Positions 17,453-26,605 of a stretch of 64,000 nucleotides of DNA are shown here, one piece after another. The position numbers and the translations under genes are program-made. The notes beneath the pieces were generated by a model that saw only the letters and a list, made by a program, of their open reading frames with translations, had not been told where the DNA came from and searched no databases. How positions within the stretch are numbered: position 1 is the stretch's first letter; every line of letters starts with the position of its first letter. The stretch comes from Candidatus Leptofilum gracile (GTDB taxonomy: Bacteria; Chloroflexota; Anaerolineae; Promineifilales; Promineifilaceae): positions 372,001 to 436,000 of the forward strand of contig JADJOJ010000001.1 in assembly GCA_016713825.1 (NCBI GenBank). The letters run 5' to 3'.

Positions 17453-17640
17453 AGACCCCACGAAATCATGAAGACCCCAAGTTTGCGAGTAGGCGAGTTT
17501 GCAAGTTGGGTGTGAGTGTAGCTTGGGGGGTGGGGGTTGGCAACTGGCCTTTGGATCGATTTCTGATCGAACGGCCGTTACCATACGAAAACCTGGGGAT
17601 GAATCCGAAAACCTGGGGATTTATCCCCAAGGATGTGACG

Positions 17641-18294
17641 ATGGACGATTTTTTTAGCGTGATTTTTTGGTTTGGCTTTTTGTGCTGTATGCCCGCGCTG
17701 GCCATTGGCGGGCCGATTGGCTATGTGCTGTACCGCAACAAGCAGCGGCGCGAAGCGAGCGCGGCGATTGCCCAGGCGCTCTTTTTGCAGCCCACCGTCA
17801 AGGCGAAGCAGATGCAGTGGTATGAGGGTCGGTTGGGGAACGGCCGTCTCATCGCCTACCTGCCTATCATTTTCAAGCGCAAATATTACGACCACGAGGG
17901 GCGGCGACGGGGCAGCCACGTGTCGGCGGCCAGGTTGATTGTGGAGGTGAAACGGGAACGGCCGTTAGACCTCAACATCTTCCGCCACGAAAACTGGTCC
18001 AGCAAGCGGGCTCCGCTAGACAGCTTCGAGACGGCGTTCAACGCCAACAACGGCAGCAAGCTCACCAGCAGCCAGCAGGCGGCGCTGCTCGATTTTGCCC
18101 AGCTGAATAAAGACTGCACCCTCTGGCTGGGCGACCGGGCTGGCGCGTCTACCGACGTATTCAACGCGCCAGAGGTGATGGCCGGGGCCACCAGCTTTTT
18201 GCTGTACGAATACCAGGTAGTGAACCCCACCCCGGAAGAAGTGCAGCTAAAAACGGCCGAACTCAGCCAACTTGCTGAACTTTTTGATGAATAA
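17641..18294 (+). CDS. Membrane-anchored protein of unknown function
   Basis: A 217-residue protein not matched to a named family. The chosen start (MDDFFSVIFWFGFLCCMPALAIGG) is preceded by AAGGATGTGACG, a good ribosome-binding site, and places one or two membrane segments at residues 4-38. Longer in-frame starts would translate the GTGAAAC repeat and were rejected. The rest is soluble and mixed in charge (RGSHVSAARLIVEVKRERPLDLNIFRHENW...). It precedes a DUF3592-like gene in the same direction with 102 bp between, mostly repeat. Confidence 0.65.
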   Translation: MDDFFSVIFWFGFLCCMPALAIGGPIGYVLYRNKQRREASAAIAQALFLQPTVKAKQMQWYEGRLGNGRLIAYLPIIFKRKYYDHEGRRRGSHVSAARLIVEVKRERPLDLNIFRHENWSSKRAPLDSFETAFNANNGSKLTSSQQAALLDFAQLNKDCTLWLGDRAGASTDVFNAPEVMAGATSFLLYEYQVVNPTPEEVQLKTAELSQLAELFDE

Positions 18295-18295
18295 A

Positions 18296-18375
18296 AACCG
18301 CAAAGACGCAAAGGACGCAGAGATTTTTCTTTGGTAACCTTCAAAACTCTGCGTCCTCCGCGTCCTCTGCGGTTA
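18296..18375. repeat. CGCAAAG-type inverted repeat
   Basis: AACCGCAAAGACGCAAAGGA at 18296-18315 pairs imperfectly with CTGCGTCCTCCGCGTCCTCTGCGGTT at about 18350-18375. Two further intergenic copies are at 20441-20512 and 42071-42137, and a related in-frame copy is in yfhO. Confidence 0.75.
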
Positions 18376-18396
18376 AATTATTTTGTAGGAGGAAAA

Positions 18397-18930
18397 ATGC
18401 CAAAATTAGTGCGTAACGAATGGTTATTGTGGGCCGTTGTCGGCCTGATGTTTGCTGGGATGCTGTGGGGCATTTTGGCCATCCAGGGCAGCGAAGTGCG
18501 CGCGTTTCGCAACGAGGGGCGCGAGGCAACGGCCACGGTGGTAGACAAATTCACCACGCGCAGCAGCAGCACCGACAGCCGCGAATACAATTTTGAAGTC
18601 ACCTACATGGCCAAGTCTGCGGAGGCTGAAGACGATACCTCTGTGCAGCAGACGGGCGACTTTGATTTTTCGATTGACGTGGGCACGTTCAGCCGGGCCA
18701 GGTTCACCGTGGGGGCGCAAACGTACGATGATACGGAGATCGGGGACGAGGTGCGCATTTACTACCTGCCAGATGACAGCACCGAAGCGGAGCTAAAAAG
18801 CTGGGTCGATGGGTACAATCCAATCTTCTTACAGGGGTTTATGTGGTTTTTTGTGGCAACGGCCGTTTTCTGCCTTATCGCTGCCCCATTTGCCCCCAAA
18901 ACCCGCGATGCCGCCCCGCTAAATGCGTGA
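18397..18930 (+). CDS. DUF3592-type membrane protein
   Basis: A 177-residue protein. Its start at MPKLVRNEWLLWAVVG is fixed by a strong TAGGAGG site 6 bp upstream; a longer start would translate the preceding repeat. A first membrane segment (WLLWAVVGLMFAGMLWGILAI) is followed by an outside beta-rich domain with the DUF3592 pattern (REATATVVDKFTTRSS...YNFEVTYMA...GDEVRIYYLPDDS) and a second membrane segment (FLQGFMWFFVATAVFCLIAAPF). The family is of unknown function. It may form a unit with the preceding membrane protein. Confidence 0.75.
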   Translation: MPKLVRNEWLLWAVVGLMFAGMLWGILAIQGSEVRAFRNEGREATATVVDKFTTRSSSTDSREYNFEVTYMAKSAEAEDDTSVQQTGDFDFSIDVGTFSRARFTVGAQTYDDTEIGDEVRIYYLPDDSTEAELKSWVDGYNPIFLQGFMWFFVATAVFCLIAAPFAPKTRDAAPLNA

Positions 18931-18947
18931 TATGCTAGATAAAATTT

Positions 18948-19021
18948 GGACACAGATAAACACTGATAAACGCTGATTTTTTGTATCCGCGTCATCCGCG
19001 TTAATCCGCGTCCTATTCCAA
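18948..19021. repeat. CGCGGAT/ACGCTGAT-type inverted repeat
   Basis: GGACACAGATAAACACTGAT faces TATCCGCGTCATCCGCGTTA and AATCCGCGTCC, giving an imperfect stem-loop just upstream of the GH13 gene. Related sequences are at 20530-20580, 32798-32876, 46810-46880 and 59580-59612. Confidence 0.65.
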
Positions 19022-19038
19022 ATTCACGCAGAGGATTT

Positions 19039-20355
19039 ATGGCTACCGATACCCCTAAAAACGTTCGCAACCTGGTTTTGTATGAAATTTACGTGCGCAA
19101 TCACGGCCCCAACGGCACCTTCGCCGATGTGACCCAAGATTTACCCCGCATCCGCGAGATGGGCGTAGACGTTATCTGGTTCATGCCCATCCATCCCATT
19201 GGCCAGCTCAACAAAAAAGGGACGCTGGGCTGCCCCTACTCCATCCAGGATTATTACGAGGTGAACCCGGAATACGGCACCAAGCGGGAGTTTGAACTGC
19301 TCATCCAGTACGCCCACGCCCTGGGGCTCAAGGTGATGATCGACGTGGTGTACAACCACACCGCCCACGATGCTGTCACCGTGCACACCCACCCAGAATG
19401 GTACCATCAGGACGAAAACGGCCGTCCCATCACCACCGTCCCCGAATGGAGCGACGTCATCGACCTGACGTACGACGATCCGGCCCTGTGGCAGCACCTG
19501 ATTGGCGCACTCAAAATGTGGGTCGAGCTGGGTGTCGATGGCTTCCGCTGCGATGTCGCTTCCGTGGTGCCGCTGGATTTTTGGCGGCGCGCCCGGCGCG
19601 AAGTGGCGGCCATCAAGCCCCACGTGCTCTGGCTAGCCGAAAGCGTCCACACCGGCTTCATTATCGACCGGCGGGCGCGTGGCCTCAGCGGCTTCTCTGA
19701 TGGCGAAATCCACGACGCGTTCGATTTGTCGTACGATTACGACATCTGGCCGCTGTGGGAAAAAGCAGTGGTGGAGGCAACGGCCGTTCCCGCCTATCTC
19801 ACCGCCCTCTGGTACCAACAAGGAATCTACCCCGCCCACACCGTCAAAATGCGCTGCGTAGAAAACCACGACCAGGTGCGCATCATGGCCAAAGCGCCCA
19901 GCCAGGCCCAGGCGCTGGCCTGGACCGCCTTCCAGGCGTTCAACGACGGCGCGTTCCTGCTCTACGCCGGGCAAGAGGCAGCCGAAACCCGCACCCCCAG
20001 CCTGTTCGACATCGACAAAGTGCGCTGGAGCGCGTATGAACTGCAATCGTACCTGACAAAGTTATGTCAACTCAAGAAAGAGCCGGTGCTGGTAAACGGC
20101 CGTTTCACCCTGCTCACCCCCCAACCCGCCCTCACCGCCCTATGGCAAGCCGATGGCGAAGGGCTGTACGGCGTCTTCAACGTGGCGGGCGTGGTGGATG
20201 TGCAGCCGACACCGCTGCCAGACGGAGCGTACGAAGATATTTTGAGCGGCACCTCGGTAACCGTGCGTGATGGCGAGATGGCGGTGCCAGATACGGCCGT
20301 CATCCTCCGCTTCCCCGGCTTACTAAGCGACGTCGGCCCCAAAATCTGGCTCTAA
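19039..20355 (+). CDS. GH13 alpha-amylase-family glycosidase
   Basis: A 438-residue intracellular-type (no signal peptide) GH13 TIM-barrel enzyme acting on alpha-glucans or maltooligosaccharides. Conserved regions are DVVYNHTA near residue 102, GVDGFRCDVASVVP near 167-180 (nucleophile Asp in FRCD), LAES near 200 (acid-base Glu) and CVENHDQVRI near 275 (transition-state Asp). FADVTQDLPRIREMGVDVIWFMPI marks the barrel start. The start has AGAGGATTT before the ATG. A short beta domain ends the protein. Substrate specificity is not determined from sequence. Confidence 0.92.
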   Translation: MATDTPKNVRNLVLYEIYVRNHGPNGTFADVTQDLPRIREMGVDVIWFMPIHPIGQLNKKGTLGCPYSIQDYYEVNPEYGTKREFELLIQYAHALGLKVMIDVVYNHTAHDAVTVHTHPEWYHQDENGRPITTVPEWSDVIDLTYDDPALWQHLIGALKMWVELGVDGFRCDVASVVPLDFWRRARREVAAIKPHVLWLAESVHTGFIIDRRARGLSGFSDGEIHDAFDLSYDYDIWPLWEKAVVEATAVPAYLTALWYQQGIYPAHTVKMRCVENHDQVRIMAKAPSQAQALAWTAFQAFNDGAFLLYAGQEAAETRTPSLFDIDKVRWSAYELQSYLTKLCQLKKEPVLVNGRFTLLTPQPALTALWQADGEGLYGVFNVAGVVDVQPTPLPDGAYEDILSGTSVTVRDGEMAVPDTAVILRFPGLLSDVGPKIWL

Positions 20356-20440
20356 TTTTTATGGCTCTTTGGAATTTCCTGGGGTTTGCAACGAATTGAC
20401 GCAAATTTGTAGTAGTCAATCACTTCTTGAACAAAATTTC

Positions 20441-20512
20441 ACCGCAAAGGACGCAAAGAGCGCAAAGTTATACCCTTTAATCTTGGCGTTCTTCGCGTCC
20501 TTTGCGGTTCAA
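20441..20512. repeat. CGCAAAG-type inverted repeat
   Basis: ACCGCAAAGGACGCAAAGAG pairs with CTTCGCGTCCTTTGCGGT across a central spacer. Same family as 18296-18375 and 42071-42137. Confidence 0.75.
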
Positions 20513-20622
20513 CCAATTCTTGACCATTACAGAATTGACGCAAATTAGCACGAAAATTCGCGTTAATTCGGGCTAATCCGGTGCAAAAACAGGTAGCCCC
20601 GCCAAATCCTAATGACCCATTT

Positions 20623-20694
20623 TTATACGAAGGCAGGAAGGAACCAAGAAACAAAGGCTTTTTAATTTCTTGGTTCCTTCCTGCCTTCGTATAA
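20623..20694. repeat. Perfect 29-bp inverted repeat
   Basis: Arms 20623-20651 and 20666-20694 are exact complements over 29 bp, with a 14-nt loop. Key units are GAAGGCAGG and AAGGAACC. No other copy was noticed in the window. Confidence 0.85.
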
Positions 20695-20777
20695 GATTTT
20701 CCCCACCACTTCCCACCCACCAGAGAGTATGTTAAAATCCCTGCCAACGTTATGTATATTTACTCTGGGAAAGATGT

Positions 20778-22565
20778 ATGACAACAAAAGCAGAGTTTTT
20801 GCAGCAGCACCCGCTTTTTAAATATCTGAACGAAGATCATATCGACGCCCTGGTCCAAATTACAGACGAGGTGCAGTACGAAAATGGCGGCATGGTGGCC
20901 TACCAGGGGGATGTGGCCAGCAATTTGTACATTGTGAAGAACGGCCGTCTCTACGCCGAAACCCGCCAAAACGACATCGAAAACAACTCCTACGTCGTTA
21001 AAGCCAAAGATTACCTGGCCAACGACTATTTCGGAGACGATTGGCTCTTCGAACCCAACGTGCACCTCGCCAATGTCAAAGCCAAATCCTACCGTGACAA
21101 TCCCGCCATCGTCCTCATCATCAGCAGCACCAACTTCGTCCGCTTCCTGCTGCAATACCCAGATGCCCTCCCCCTGCTAGAGCCTGAAGAAGAGGAAGTG
21201 GAAGGGCAAACCGTTTTAGTTGCCGGGCTCTCCCCCTTCGCCTACGAAGAAGCGCAAAAACTGTTCGCCACCGCCAAACGCAAACGCACCGTCATCAGCA
21301 TTTTGCCCGATGAACTGGTTGAATACAGCTCCCGCCGCAGCAGCCTCTACTTGCTGGTGCAAGTTTTCTTCCCCGTGCTGGCCATGCTGGTGCTGCCCGC
21401 CCTTATTTACCTCTTCTTCAACGCCCAGCCCGTAGATAGCTTTCTCTACCGACTGCGCTTTGGCGTGTCTGGCTTCTTCTTCGTCATCTTGCTGCTCGTC
21501 GTGCTGTTCCAAACGCTGGATTGGTCAAACGACTACTTTGTCATCACCAACAAACGCGTAGTCCACCGCGAATTCGATCTGCGCACCTTCCGGGTTGACA
21601 TAAAAACTGCGCGCATCGACCAGGTGCAAAGCGTAGAGATTGCCAAACCCACCTTTATCAGCAACCTGCTCAACTTTGGCACCGCCCGCATCACCACCGC
21701 CTCCGCCTTCGGCAAAATCCTGTTCGACAATATCGACAATCCCATTGAGGTGAAAGAGACGCTAGACCGGCAAAGCAAACGGGTAAAAAACCTGGACGCC
21801 AGCCTGGAACAATCCCTGCTGCGCGAAACATTTAGCACTCACTTTGCCGTTAAACCCCAATACCAACCCGTTGGCGAAAAAGCGACAGCGCTGCCACCCG
21901 CCCAGCCGCTGCAGCGACCAGGCCTGCTTTGGCGGCTGCGCCAGCGCTACTTCTGGCGCGTCGAAGAAGAAAACGCCATCATCTATCGCAAACATTTTAT
22001 CGTCCTCATCATCGAATCAGTGATTCCTATTGGGCTCGCCCTGCTCGGTATCATCACCACCTTTATTCTCATTCGCTTTTTCGAATTTACCTTCCGGCAA
22101 CTGCTGCCTGCGCTTATTTTTGTTTACTCGCTGGATCTGCTGTGGCTCATCTGGCGCATCGAAGATTGGCGCAACGATATGTTCCAGCTTACCGACCGGC
22201 TCATTGTAGACATAGACCGGAAGCCGTTTGGCTTTGGCGAAAGCCGCAAACAAGCGCTGTTGAGCAATATCCAAAATGTAAACGCCTACACGCCCGGCCT
22301 CATCCACACCATCTTCAACTACGGCAATGTGGAAATTGAAACCGCCGGGGCAGAAAGCAACCTGGTGTTTGAGAACATTCCTTACCCCAGCGTCATTCAA
22401 AGCGATATTTTTGCCCAGCTGGAAAATATGCTAGAGCAGCAGCGTCGCAACCAGCGGGGCACACGCCACAAGGAGTACGCCCTGCTGATGGATGTGTACA
22501 AGCAAACCATCGAGCAAGAGCGCATCCCCCACCGCACGCCAGACGAAGTTCCACCACTGCCTTAA
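20778..22565 (+). CDS. Cyclic nucleotide-binding domain protein with two membrane/PH-like modules
   Basis: A 595-residue protein. Residues about 8-125 form a cNMP-binding-like domain (HPLFKYLNEDHIDALVQITDE, GDVASNLYIVKNGRLYAE), though the phosphate-binding cassette is not clearly conserved. Two copies follow of a membrane hairpin plus a bacterial PH (YdbS-like) module: VFFPVLAMLVLPALIYLFF...YFVITNKRVVHREFDL near 190-300, and HFIVLIIESVIPIGLALLGII...DMFQLTDRLIVDIDRKPFG near 410-520. It is probably a membrane sensor or scaffold. It starts a three-gene plus-strand run. Confidence 0.82.
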   Translation: MTTKAEFLQQHPLFKYLNEDHIDALVQITDEVQYENGGMVAYQGDVASNLYIVKNGRLYAETRQNDIENNSYVVKAKDYLANDYFGDDWLFEPNVHLANVKAKSYRDNPAIVLIISSTNFVRFLLQYPDALPLLEPEEEEVEGQTVLVAGLSPFAYEEAQKLFATAKRKRTVISILPDELVEYSSRRSSLYLLVQVFFPVLAMLVLPALIYLFFNAQPVDSFLYRLRFGVSGFFFVILLLVVLFQTLDWSNDYFVITNKRVVHREFDLRTFRVDIKTARIDQVQSVEIAKPTFISNLLNFGTARITTASAFGKILFDNIDNPIEVKETLDRQSKRVKNLDASLEQSLLRETFSTHFAVKPQYQPVGEKATALPPAQPLQRPGLLWRLRQRYFWRVEEENAIIYRKHFIVLIIESVIPIGLALLGIITTFILIRFFEFTFRQLLPALIFVYSLDLLWLIWRIEDWRNDMFQLTDRLIVDIDRKPFGFGESRKQALLSNIQNVNAYTPGLIHTIFNYGNVEIETAGAESNLVFENIPYPSVIQSDIFAQLENMLEQQRRNQRGTRHKEYALLMDVYKQTIEQERIPHRTPDEVPPLP

Positions 22566-22576
22566 CCTGAATTCCT

Positions 22577-23440
22577 ATGATTTTGGTCACGGGTGCCACT
22601 GGCTTTATCGGCCGTTCTTTAATGGCCTGCCTGGAGCGGGAAGGCATTGCCGCCCGCGCCTACCAGGGGCGTATCAATGATCCGCTTACTCTGCGCCAGG
22701 AATTGGCGGGCATTACCACGGTGATCCACCTGGCTGGTTCCGAGGCACGCGGGCGCAACCGGCTGCTGAACCACGTGGATGTAGACGGCAGCGAACGGCT
22801 GGTGGAAGAAGCGCGCCGCACCAATGTGCAGCGGATCATCTTTGCCAGCCGCCTGGGGGCAGACCCGGCCAGCATGCATCCGCTGCTGCGCGCCAAGGGG
22901 CAGGTCGAGCGCATCATTCAGCGCAGCGGCATTGAGTACACCATTTTGCGCTCGTCCACGCTGTACGGCCGTACCGACCGCTTCTTTGAAATAATTGTGG
23001 GGTTGGCCATCTGGACCTGGCCCTTTGTCTGGCTGCCCGGTGGCGGCAAGATGGGCATGCAGCCGCTGTGGGTCGAAGATTTTGTGCGCTGTTTGGTGCA
23101 GTCGCTCAGCCGACCCAACCTTATCAACAAAACCATCCCCGTGGCTGGCAGCGAGCAGCTGGCCTATGCCACCCTGGTGCAGCAGCTGCTCAGCGTGGCG
23201 GGCTACCGGCGCATCCCCCTGCCCCTGCCGATGCTGCTGTTTCGGCCGCTTACGCCCATGCTGTTCAACTGGTGGTACTGGCCTGCCGTCAGCCGCTACT
23301 TCATGGACCGCTTTTTTGTGCCGGAAGTTACCGACCACGACACAACTTACCGTCATTTTGGCTTTCGCCCTGCCCGCATTCGCGACACCATCAGCTATTT
23401 ACGCCGCTCAGGGCTGGCACTGCGTATTTTCCGGCGATAA
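22577..23440 (+). CDS. NAD(P)-binding atypical SDR (NmrA/NDUFA9-like)
   Basis: A 287-residue atypical short-chain dehydrogenase-like protein. MILVTGATGFIGRSLMACL is the Rossmann TGATGFIG motif, VIHLAGSEARG and IIFASRLGADPASMHPLLRAKGQVERIIQRSGIEYTILRSSTLYG follow the NmrA/complex I NDUFA9-like pattern, and the catalytic Tyr-Lys pair of classical SDRs is replaced by a Lys in RAKGQVE. The C-terminal region is hydrophobic and Trp-rich. It starts 11 bp after the preceding gene, so the two are probably co-transcribed. Substrate unknown. Confidence 0.85.
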   Translation: MILVTGATGFIGRSLMACLEREGIAARAYQGRINDPLTLRQELAGITTVIHLAGSEARGRNRLLNHVDVDGSERLVEEARRTNVQRIIFASRLGADPASMHPLLRAKGQVERIIQRSGIEYTILRSSTLYGRTDRFFEIIVGLAIWTWPFVWLPGGGKMGMQPLWVEDFVRCLVQSLSRPNLINKTIPVAGSEQLAYATLVQQLLSVAGYRRIPLPLPMLLFRPLTPMLFNWWYWPAVSRYFMDRFFVPEVTDHDTTYRHFGFRPARIRDTISYLRRSGLALRIFRR

Positions 23441-23542
23441 GGGCAGCGTACGGCCGTTCCCCCCACCACCACCAAATGAGAGAAGCAAATGAATCATTCT
23501 GGGGTTGCTGACAAAGGCGCGGCAAACCCTTAAAATGATCGC

Positions 23543-24574
23543 GTGATAAAACGATGGAGCTTACTCTTCTTTTGGTTGTTGCTGTTTTTACCGGGTTGCC
23601 AGGCAGAGGCACAATCGATAGTGACCGTACCTTCCGCCACCCCCACGCCGACGGCAACCGCAACCGCAACCGCAACCGCTACATTGGCGGCTACGGCAAC
23701 GGCCGTTCCCAGCCACACGCCCACGTCAACCCACACACCTTCCCCCACCGCAGAACCGACGCTGACACCCAGCAGCACCCCAGGCCCCGTCCCCGAATTA
23801 ACCCTGCACACCATCTGGCCCCGCTGGGAAAACGTCACCGAATACAGCTTCTACAGCCCCTCCCGGCGGCGCGACATCTTTTTTACCATCTTCACCCCAC
23901 CCGGCTACGATGAATCAGACCAGCCTTACCCGGTGCTCTACTTTTTGCACGGCAGCCAGGGCAACCATTTCCTGTTTTGGTACGGCATCAGCGCAGAGCT
24001 GCCAGCAGATGCCAACGACACAGGGGCCTGGCTTGCTCAGTTGATCACCAGCGGCCAGCTGCCCCCCTTCATTTTGGTCTCGCCCGACGATGCTGATGGC
24101 TACTGGGGCAATGTGAATAAAACAATGGTAACCGAAGAGCTTATCCAGGTGATAGACCACAATTGGCGCACAATTCCAGAGCAAAACGGCCGTTCCCTCG
24201 CTGGCTTTTCCATGGGGGCAGGCGGGGCAATGGCCTACCCCGCCCAGCGGCCAGACCTGTACTGCAACACCATGATCATGGCCGAAAGCGGCGACGATGA
24301 CGCTTTGTTCAAATGGTCACAAAACGTGCCCGCCGTACTGTACTACCAGTTGGAAATCGCTTTTGCGGTAGGTGAACTGGATACACGCGCCGTTGAGGCA
24401 ACCACCCACGCCTCAGAAACGCTTACAGAACTGGGCATCCCCCACACCGTAGAAATTGTGCCCAGCATCCCCCACGACTTTGGCAAGCTGTACAGCCAGA
24501 TTAACCGCCAAGCATTGCAATACCATGCCAGCTGCTGGAGCCAAATCAAACAGCTGGAACCACCCGACTGGTAA
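23543..24574 (+). CDS. Lipoprotein esterase (alpha/beta hydrolase, esterase D-like)
   Basis: A 343-residue exported hydrolase with a GTG start. The signal MIKRWSLLFFWLLLFLPGC contains a lipobox-like FLPGC. A Thr/Ala/Pro stalk (PSATPTPTATATATATATL) spans about residues 30-90, and the esterase domain begins near TEYSFYSPSRRRDIFFTIFTPPGYDESDQPYPVLYFLHG. The nucleophile elbow is GFSMGAGG and a C-terminal His lies in SIPHDFGKLY. It resembles the putative esterase (PF00756-type) family. It probably acts on cell-surface or external esters. Confidence 0.85.
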   Translation: MIKRWSLLFFWLLLFLPGCQAEAQSIVTVPSATPTPTATATATATATLAATATAVPSHTPTSTHTPSPTAEPTLTPSSTPGPVPELTLHTIWPRWENVTEYSFYSPSRRRDIFFTIFTPPGYDESDQPYPVLYFLHGSQGNHFLFWYGISAELPADANDTGAWLAQLITSGQLPPFILVSPDDADGYWGNVNKTMVTEELIQVIDHNWRTIPEQNGRSLAGFSMGAGGAMAYPAQRPDLYCNTMIMAESGDDDALFKWSQNVPAVLYYQLEIAFAVGELDTRAVEATTHASETLTELGIPHTVEIVPSIPHDFGKLYSQINRQALQYHASCWSQIKQLEPPDW

Positions 24575-24581
24575 ACACCCC

Positions 24582-25844
24582 TCACAACGCTTTTTCAATC
24601 CAGGCCACCGCCTGGCCAAGCCCATCTTCAGCCCGGATTTTTTGGCCAAGTTCGGCTGCTTTTTGGCGCATGGATTGATGGGAAACGGCCGTATCAATAC
24701 CGCTGGCCAGTTTGTGCGCCGTTAACCGGGGCCGCATTATCGCCTTTGGCCCCACGCCCAACGTCGCCACCCGCTGCCCCCAAAACGGCTGATCGGCAAA
24801 ATGGGGCACCAACACAGACGGCACGCCCGCCCGCAATCCCGCCGCCGTCGTGCCCGCCCCGCCGTGGTGCACCACCGCCGCCATCTGCGGAAACAGCCAG
24901 CCGTGCGGGGCCGACGGCAGCCGAAACACCGATTTGGGCAGCTGCCTATCCCCTAATCCTGCCCAGCCAGCCAGCAAAATGGCCCGCTGCCCACTCAACT
25001 GCACCGCTTCTAGCACCAGCTCGCTCATCTTTTGCGGATTGCGCCCCGTCATGCTGCCAAAGCCGATGGCAACGGGCGGCGCACCGGCAGACAAAAAGTT
25101 CAGCAGGTCACCCGGCGGCGGCCACTGGCCGTTTTCATCTAAAAACCAGTAGCCAGCTGTATAAAAATTGGCAGGCCAGTCGGGGGGATGGGGCACCACA
25201 TGCGGGCTGTAACCGTGGATGATCGTCATTCTGCGCCGATCCTCGCGGTTTTCGGCGCGGGTTTGGGCGGGTAGCCCCAGCATCTCTGTGCGCACCCGGT
25301 TGGCGATGTTGCCGTACAGGCTCCAGGCGGCCGTTTCAATAAACAATTTGCCAAACCAGTAATTGATCCAGCTGATGCGGTTGGGCAGCGGGGCGTTGAG
25401 GAGGGTACGGCCGTCTTTACTGGTAAACAATGTCGGCTGCAAAGGCGCACTCACATGCGCAATGCCCAACTTTTGCGCCATCCCCACCGCGTACACATCC
25501 GAGGTAAAGCTGCTCACGATGAGATCGCTGCCCTGGCACGCGTCCCAGGCGTCGCGGGCAATTTGCATGCCGTGCTTCTCCAGCAGCTGCCCCATAATGC
25601 GCAGCTGCAGCACCGGATTGTGCCCTTTTTCCACCCAGTCGCGCCCGCCCTCGCTGGCCATCAGCGCCTGCATATCAATTTGCGTGGGCAGCGGCACCAG
25701 CCCGTGCTGCCGAATCCAGTCGGCAAAGTTGGTGCCCGCCAAAATGCGCACCCTGTGCCCCCGCTGGTGCAGCGCCTGGCCCAGCGCCACCGCTGGCTGC
25801 ACATCTCCCCGCGTACCATAGGCAATAAAAGTGATCACGCTCAT
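24582..25844 (-). CDS. GT1 (UGT-like) glycosyltransferase
   Basis: A 420-residue GT-B glycosyltransferase of the sterol/macrolide type. The N-terminus ITFIAYGTRGDVQPAVALGQALHQRGHRVRILAG is the acceptor-domain signature. The C-terminal donor-binding region is PQMAAVVHHGGAGTTAAGLRAGVPSVLVPHFADQPFWGQRVATLGVGP. These enzymes transfer sugars from UDP- or TDP-sugars to lipids or small hydrophobic molecules. It converges with the esterase gene and is divergent from the TetR gene; whether TetR controls it is open. Confidence 0.9.
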   Translation of the reverse strand: MSVITFIAYGTRGDVQPAVALGQALHQRGHRVRILAGTNFADWIRQHGLVPLPTQIDMQALMASEGGRDWVEKGHNPVLQLRIMGQLLEKHGMQIARDAWDACQGSDLIVSSFTSDVYAVGMAQKLGIAHVSAPLQPTLFTSKDGRTLLNAPLPNRISWINYWFGKLFIETAAWSLYGNIANRVRTEMLGLPAQTRAENREDRRRMTIIHGYSPHVVPHPPDWPANFYTAGYWFLDENGQWPPPGDLLNFLSAGAPPVAIGFGSMTGRNPQKMSELVLEAVQLSGQRAILLAGWAGLGDRQLPKSVFRLPSAPHGWLFPQMAAVVHHGGAGTTAAGLRAGVPSVLVPHFADQPFWGQRVATLGVGPKAIMRPRLTAHKLASGIDTAVSHQSMRQKAAELGQKIRAEDGLGQAVAWIEKAL

Positions 25845-25954
25845 ACTGCAATTTTACGAGGCGATTACTTTTCAGCCAGTTTTGGGCGAACGGCAGAGAA
25901 TAGCTCACGCAAAGGTGCAAAAATCAGGTGATTTCCGCGCCTTTGGCTGCCCCC

Positions 25955-25983
25955 TTGACAAACAAGAGGGCAGCTTGTATATT
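25955..25983 (+). promoter_or_regulatory. Sigma-70 promoter of the TetR-SRPBCC operon
   Basis: TTGACA at 25955-25960, a 17-bp spacer, and TATATT at 25978-25983. This is near-consensus and 32 bp before the chosen TetR start codon. Confidence 0.75.
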
Positions 25984-25987
25984 TTTG

Positions 25988-26005
25988 ATTGAACGCTTGA
26001 TCAAT
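25988..26005. promoter_or_regulatory. Probable TetR operator overlapping the transcription start
   Basis: ATTGAACGCTTGATCAAT is an imperfect palindrome (6 of 9 positions paired, outer five perfect) lying just downstream of the -10 box. This fits autorepression by the adjacent TetR protein. Confidence 0.5.
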
Positions 26006-26014
26006 GGAAAAGCT

Positions 26015-26605
26015 ATGCCAAGAACAGAAAACCAAAACGAAGAGATTCGGTTAGCGACCCGGACAACTATTCTCAACAGCGCGATTCAGCTGTTTGCCCA
26101 AAAAGGGTACGCTCACACCACCACGCGTAACATCGCCACGGCGGCGGGACTGTCTGTGGGCCTGATGTATCACTACTTTGACAGCAAGGAAAGTTTGCTG
26201 CGGGCGGTGTTTGATTTTGCGATGGCGCGGATTGATGAACGGATAACGGCCGTTCTCCAAACCAGCCCACCCGACACAGTCATCCCCAACCTGCTGCACG
26301 CCATTTTTGACCTGCTGGCCAGCGAACCGGAGTTTTGGTCACTGTTTTACATACTGCGCACCCAACCCGCCATCATGGCCCTTCTGGGCGATGCATTTCG
26401 CGAGCGCACGGCGCTGCTGCGCAGCTGCTTTGTGGTGGAGCTGGCCCAGGCGGGCTGGCCCCAGCCAGAGCTAGAAGGGTATTACCTGTACAGCCTCATC
26501 GAAGGCGCGATTCAACAATATTTACTAGACCCGGCCAGCTACCCACTGGCAGAGGTCGTCGAAAAAATGATTGCTCAATTTGGAGGTAACCATGAACCAG
26601 TATGA
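26015..26605 (+). CDS. TetR-family transcriptional regulator
   Basis: A 196-residue regulator starting at MPRTENQNEEIRLATRT. The N-terminal helix-turn-helix reads ILNSAIQLFAQKGYAHTTTRNIATAAGLSVGLMYHYFDSKESLLRAVF (about residues 18-65), followed by an all-helical ligand-binding domain. It most likely represses its own promoter through the palindrome at 25988-26005. Its last 14 bases overlap the start of the SRPBCC gene, so both are translated together and the SRPBCC protein may act on the same ligand. Ligand unknown. Confidence 0.9.
   Translation: MPRTENQNEEIRLATRTTILNSAIQLFAQKGYAHTTTRNIATAAGLSVGLMYHYFDSKESLLRAVFDFAMARIDERITAVLQTSPPDTVIPNLLHAIFDLLASEPEFWSLFYILRTQPAIMALLGDAFRERTALLRSCFVVELAQAGWPQPELEGYYLYSLIEGAIQQYLLDPASYPLAEVVEKMIAQFGGNHEPV

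Larger units (their letters stand above)
20356..20777. other. Intergenic region of 422 bp filled by three repeat hairpins
   Basis: No gene is seen. It holds the CGCAAAG-type hairpin at 20441-20512, a GACGCAAATTAGCACG/GCGTTAATTCGGGCTAATCC-type repeat at about 20531-20582, and the 29-bp perfect inverted repeat at 20623-20694. The promoter of the gene at 20778 must lie in the last 80 bp. Confidence 0.65.
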
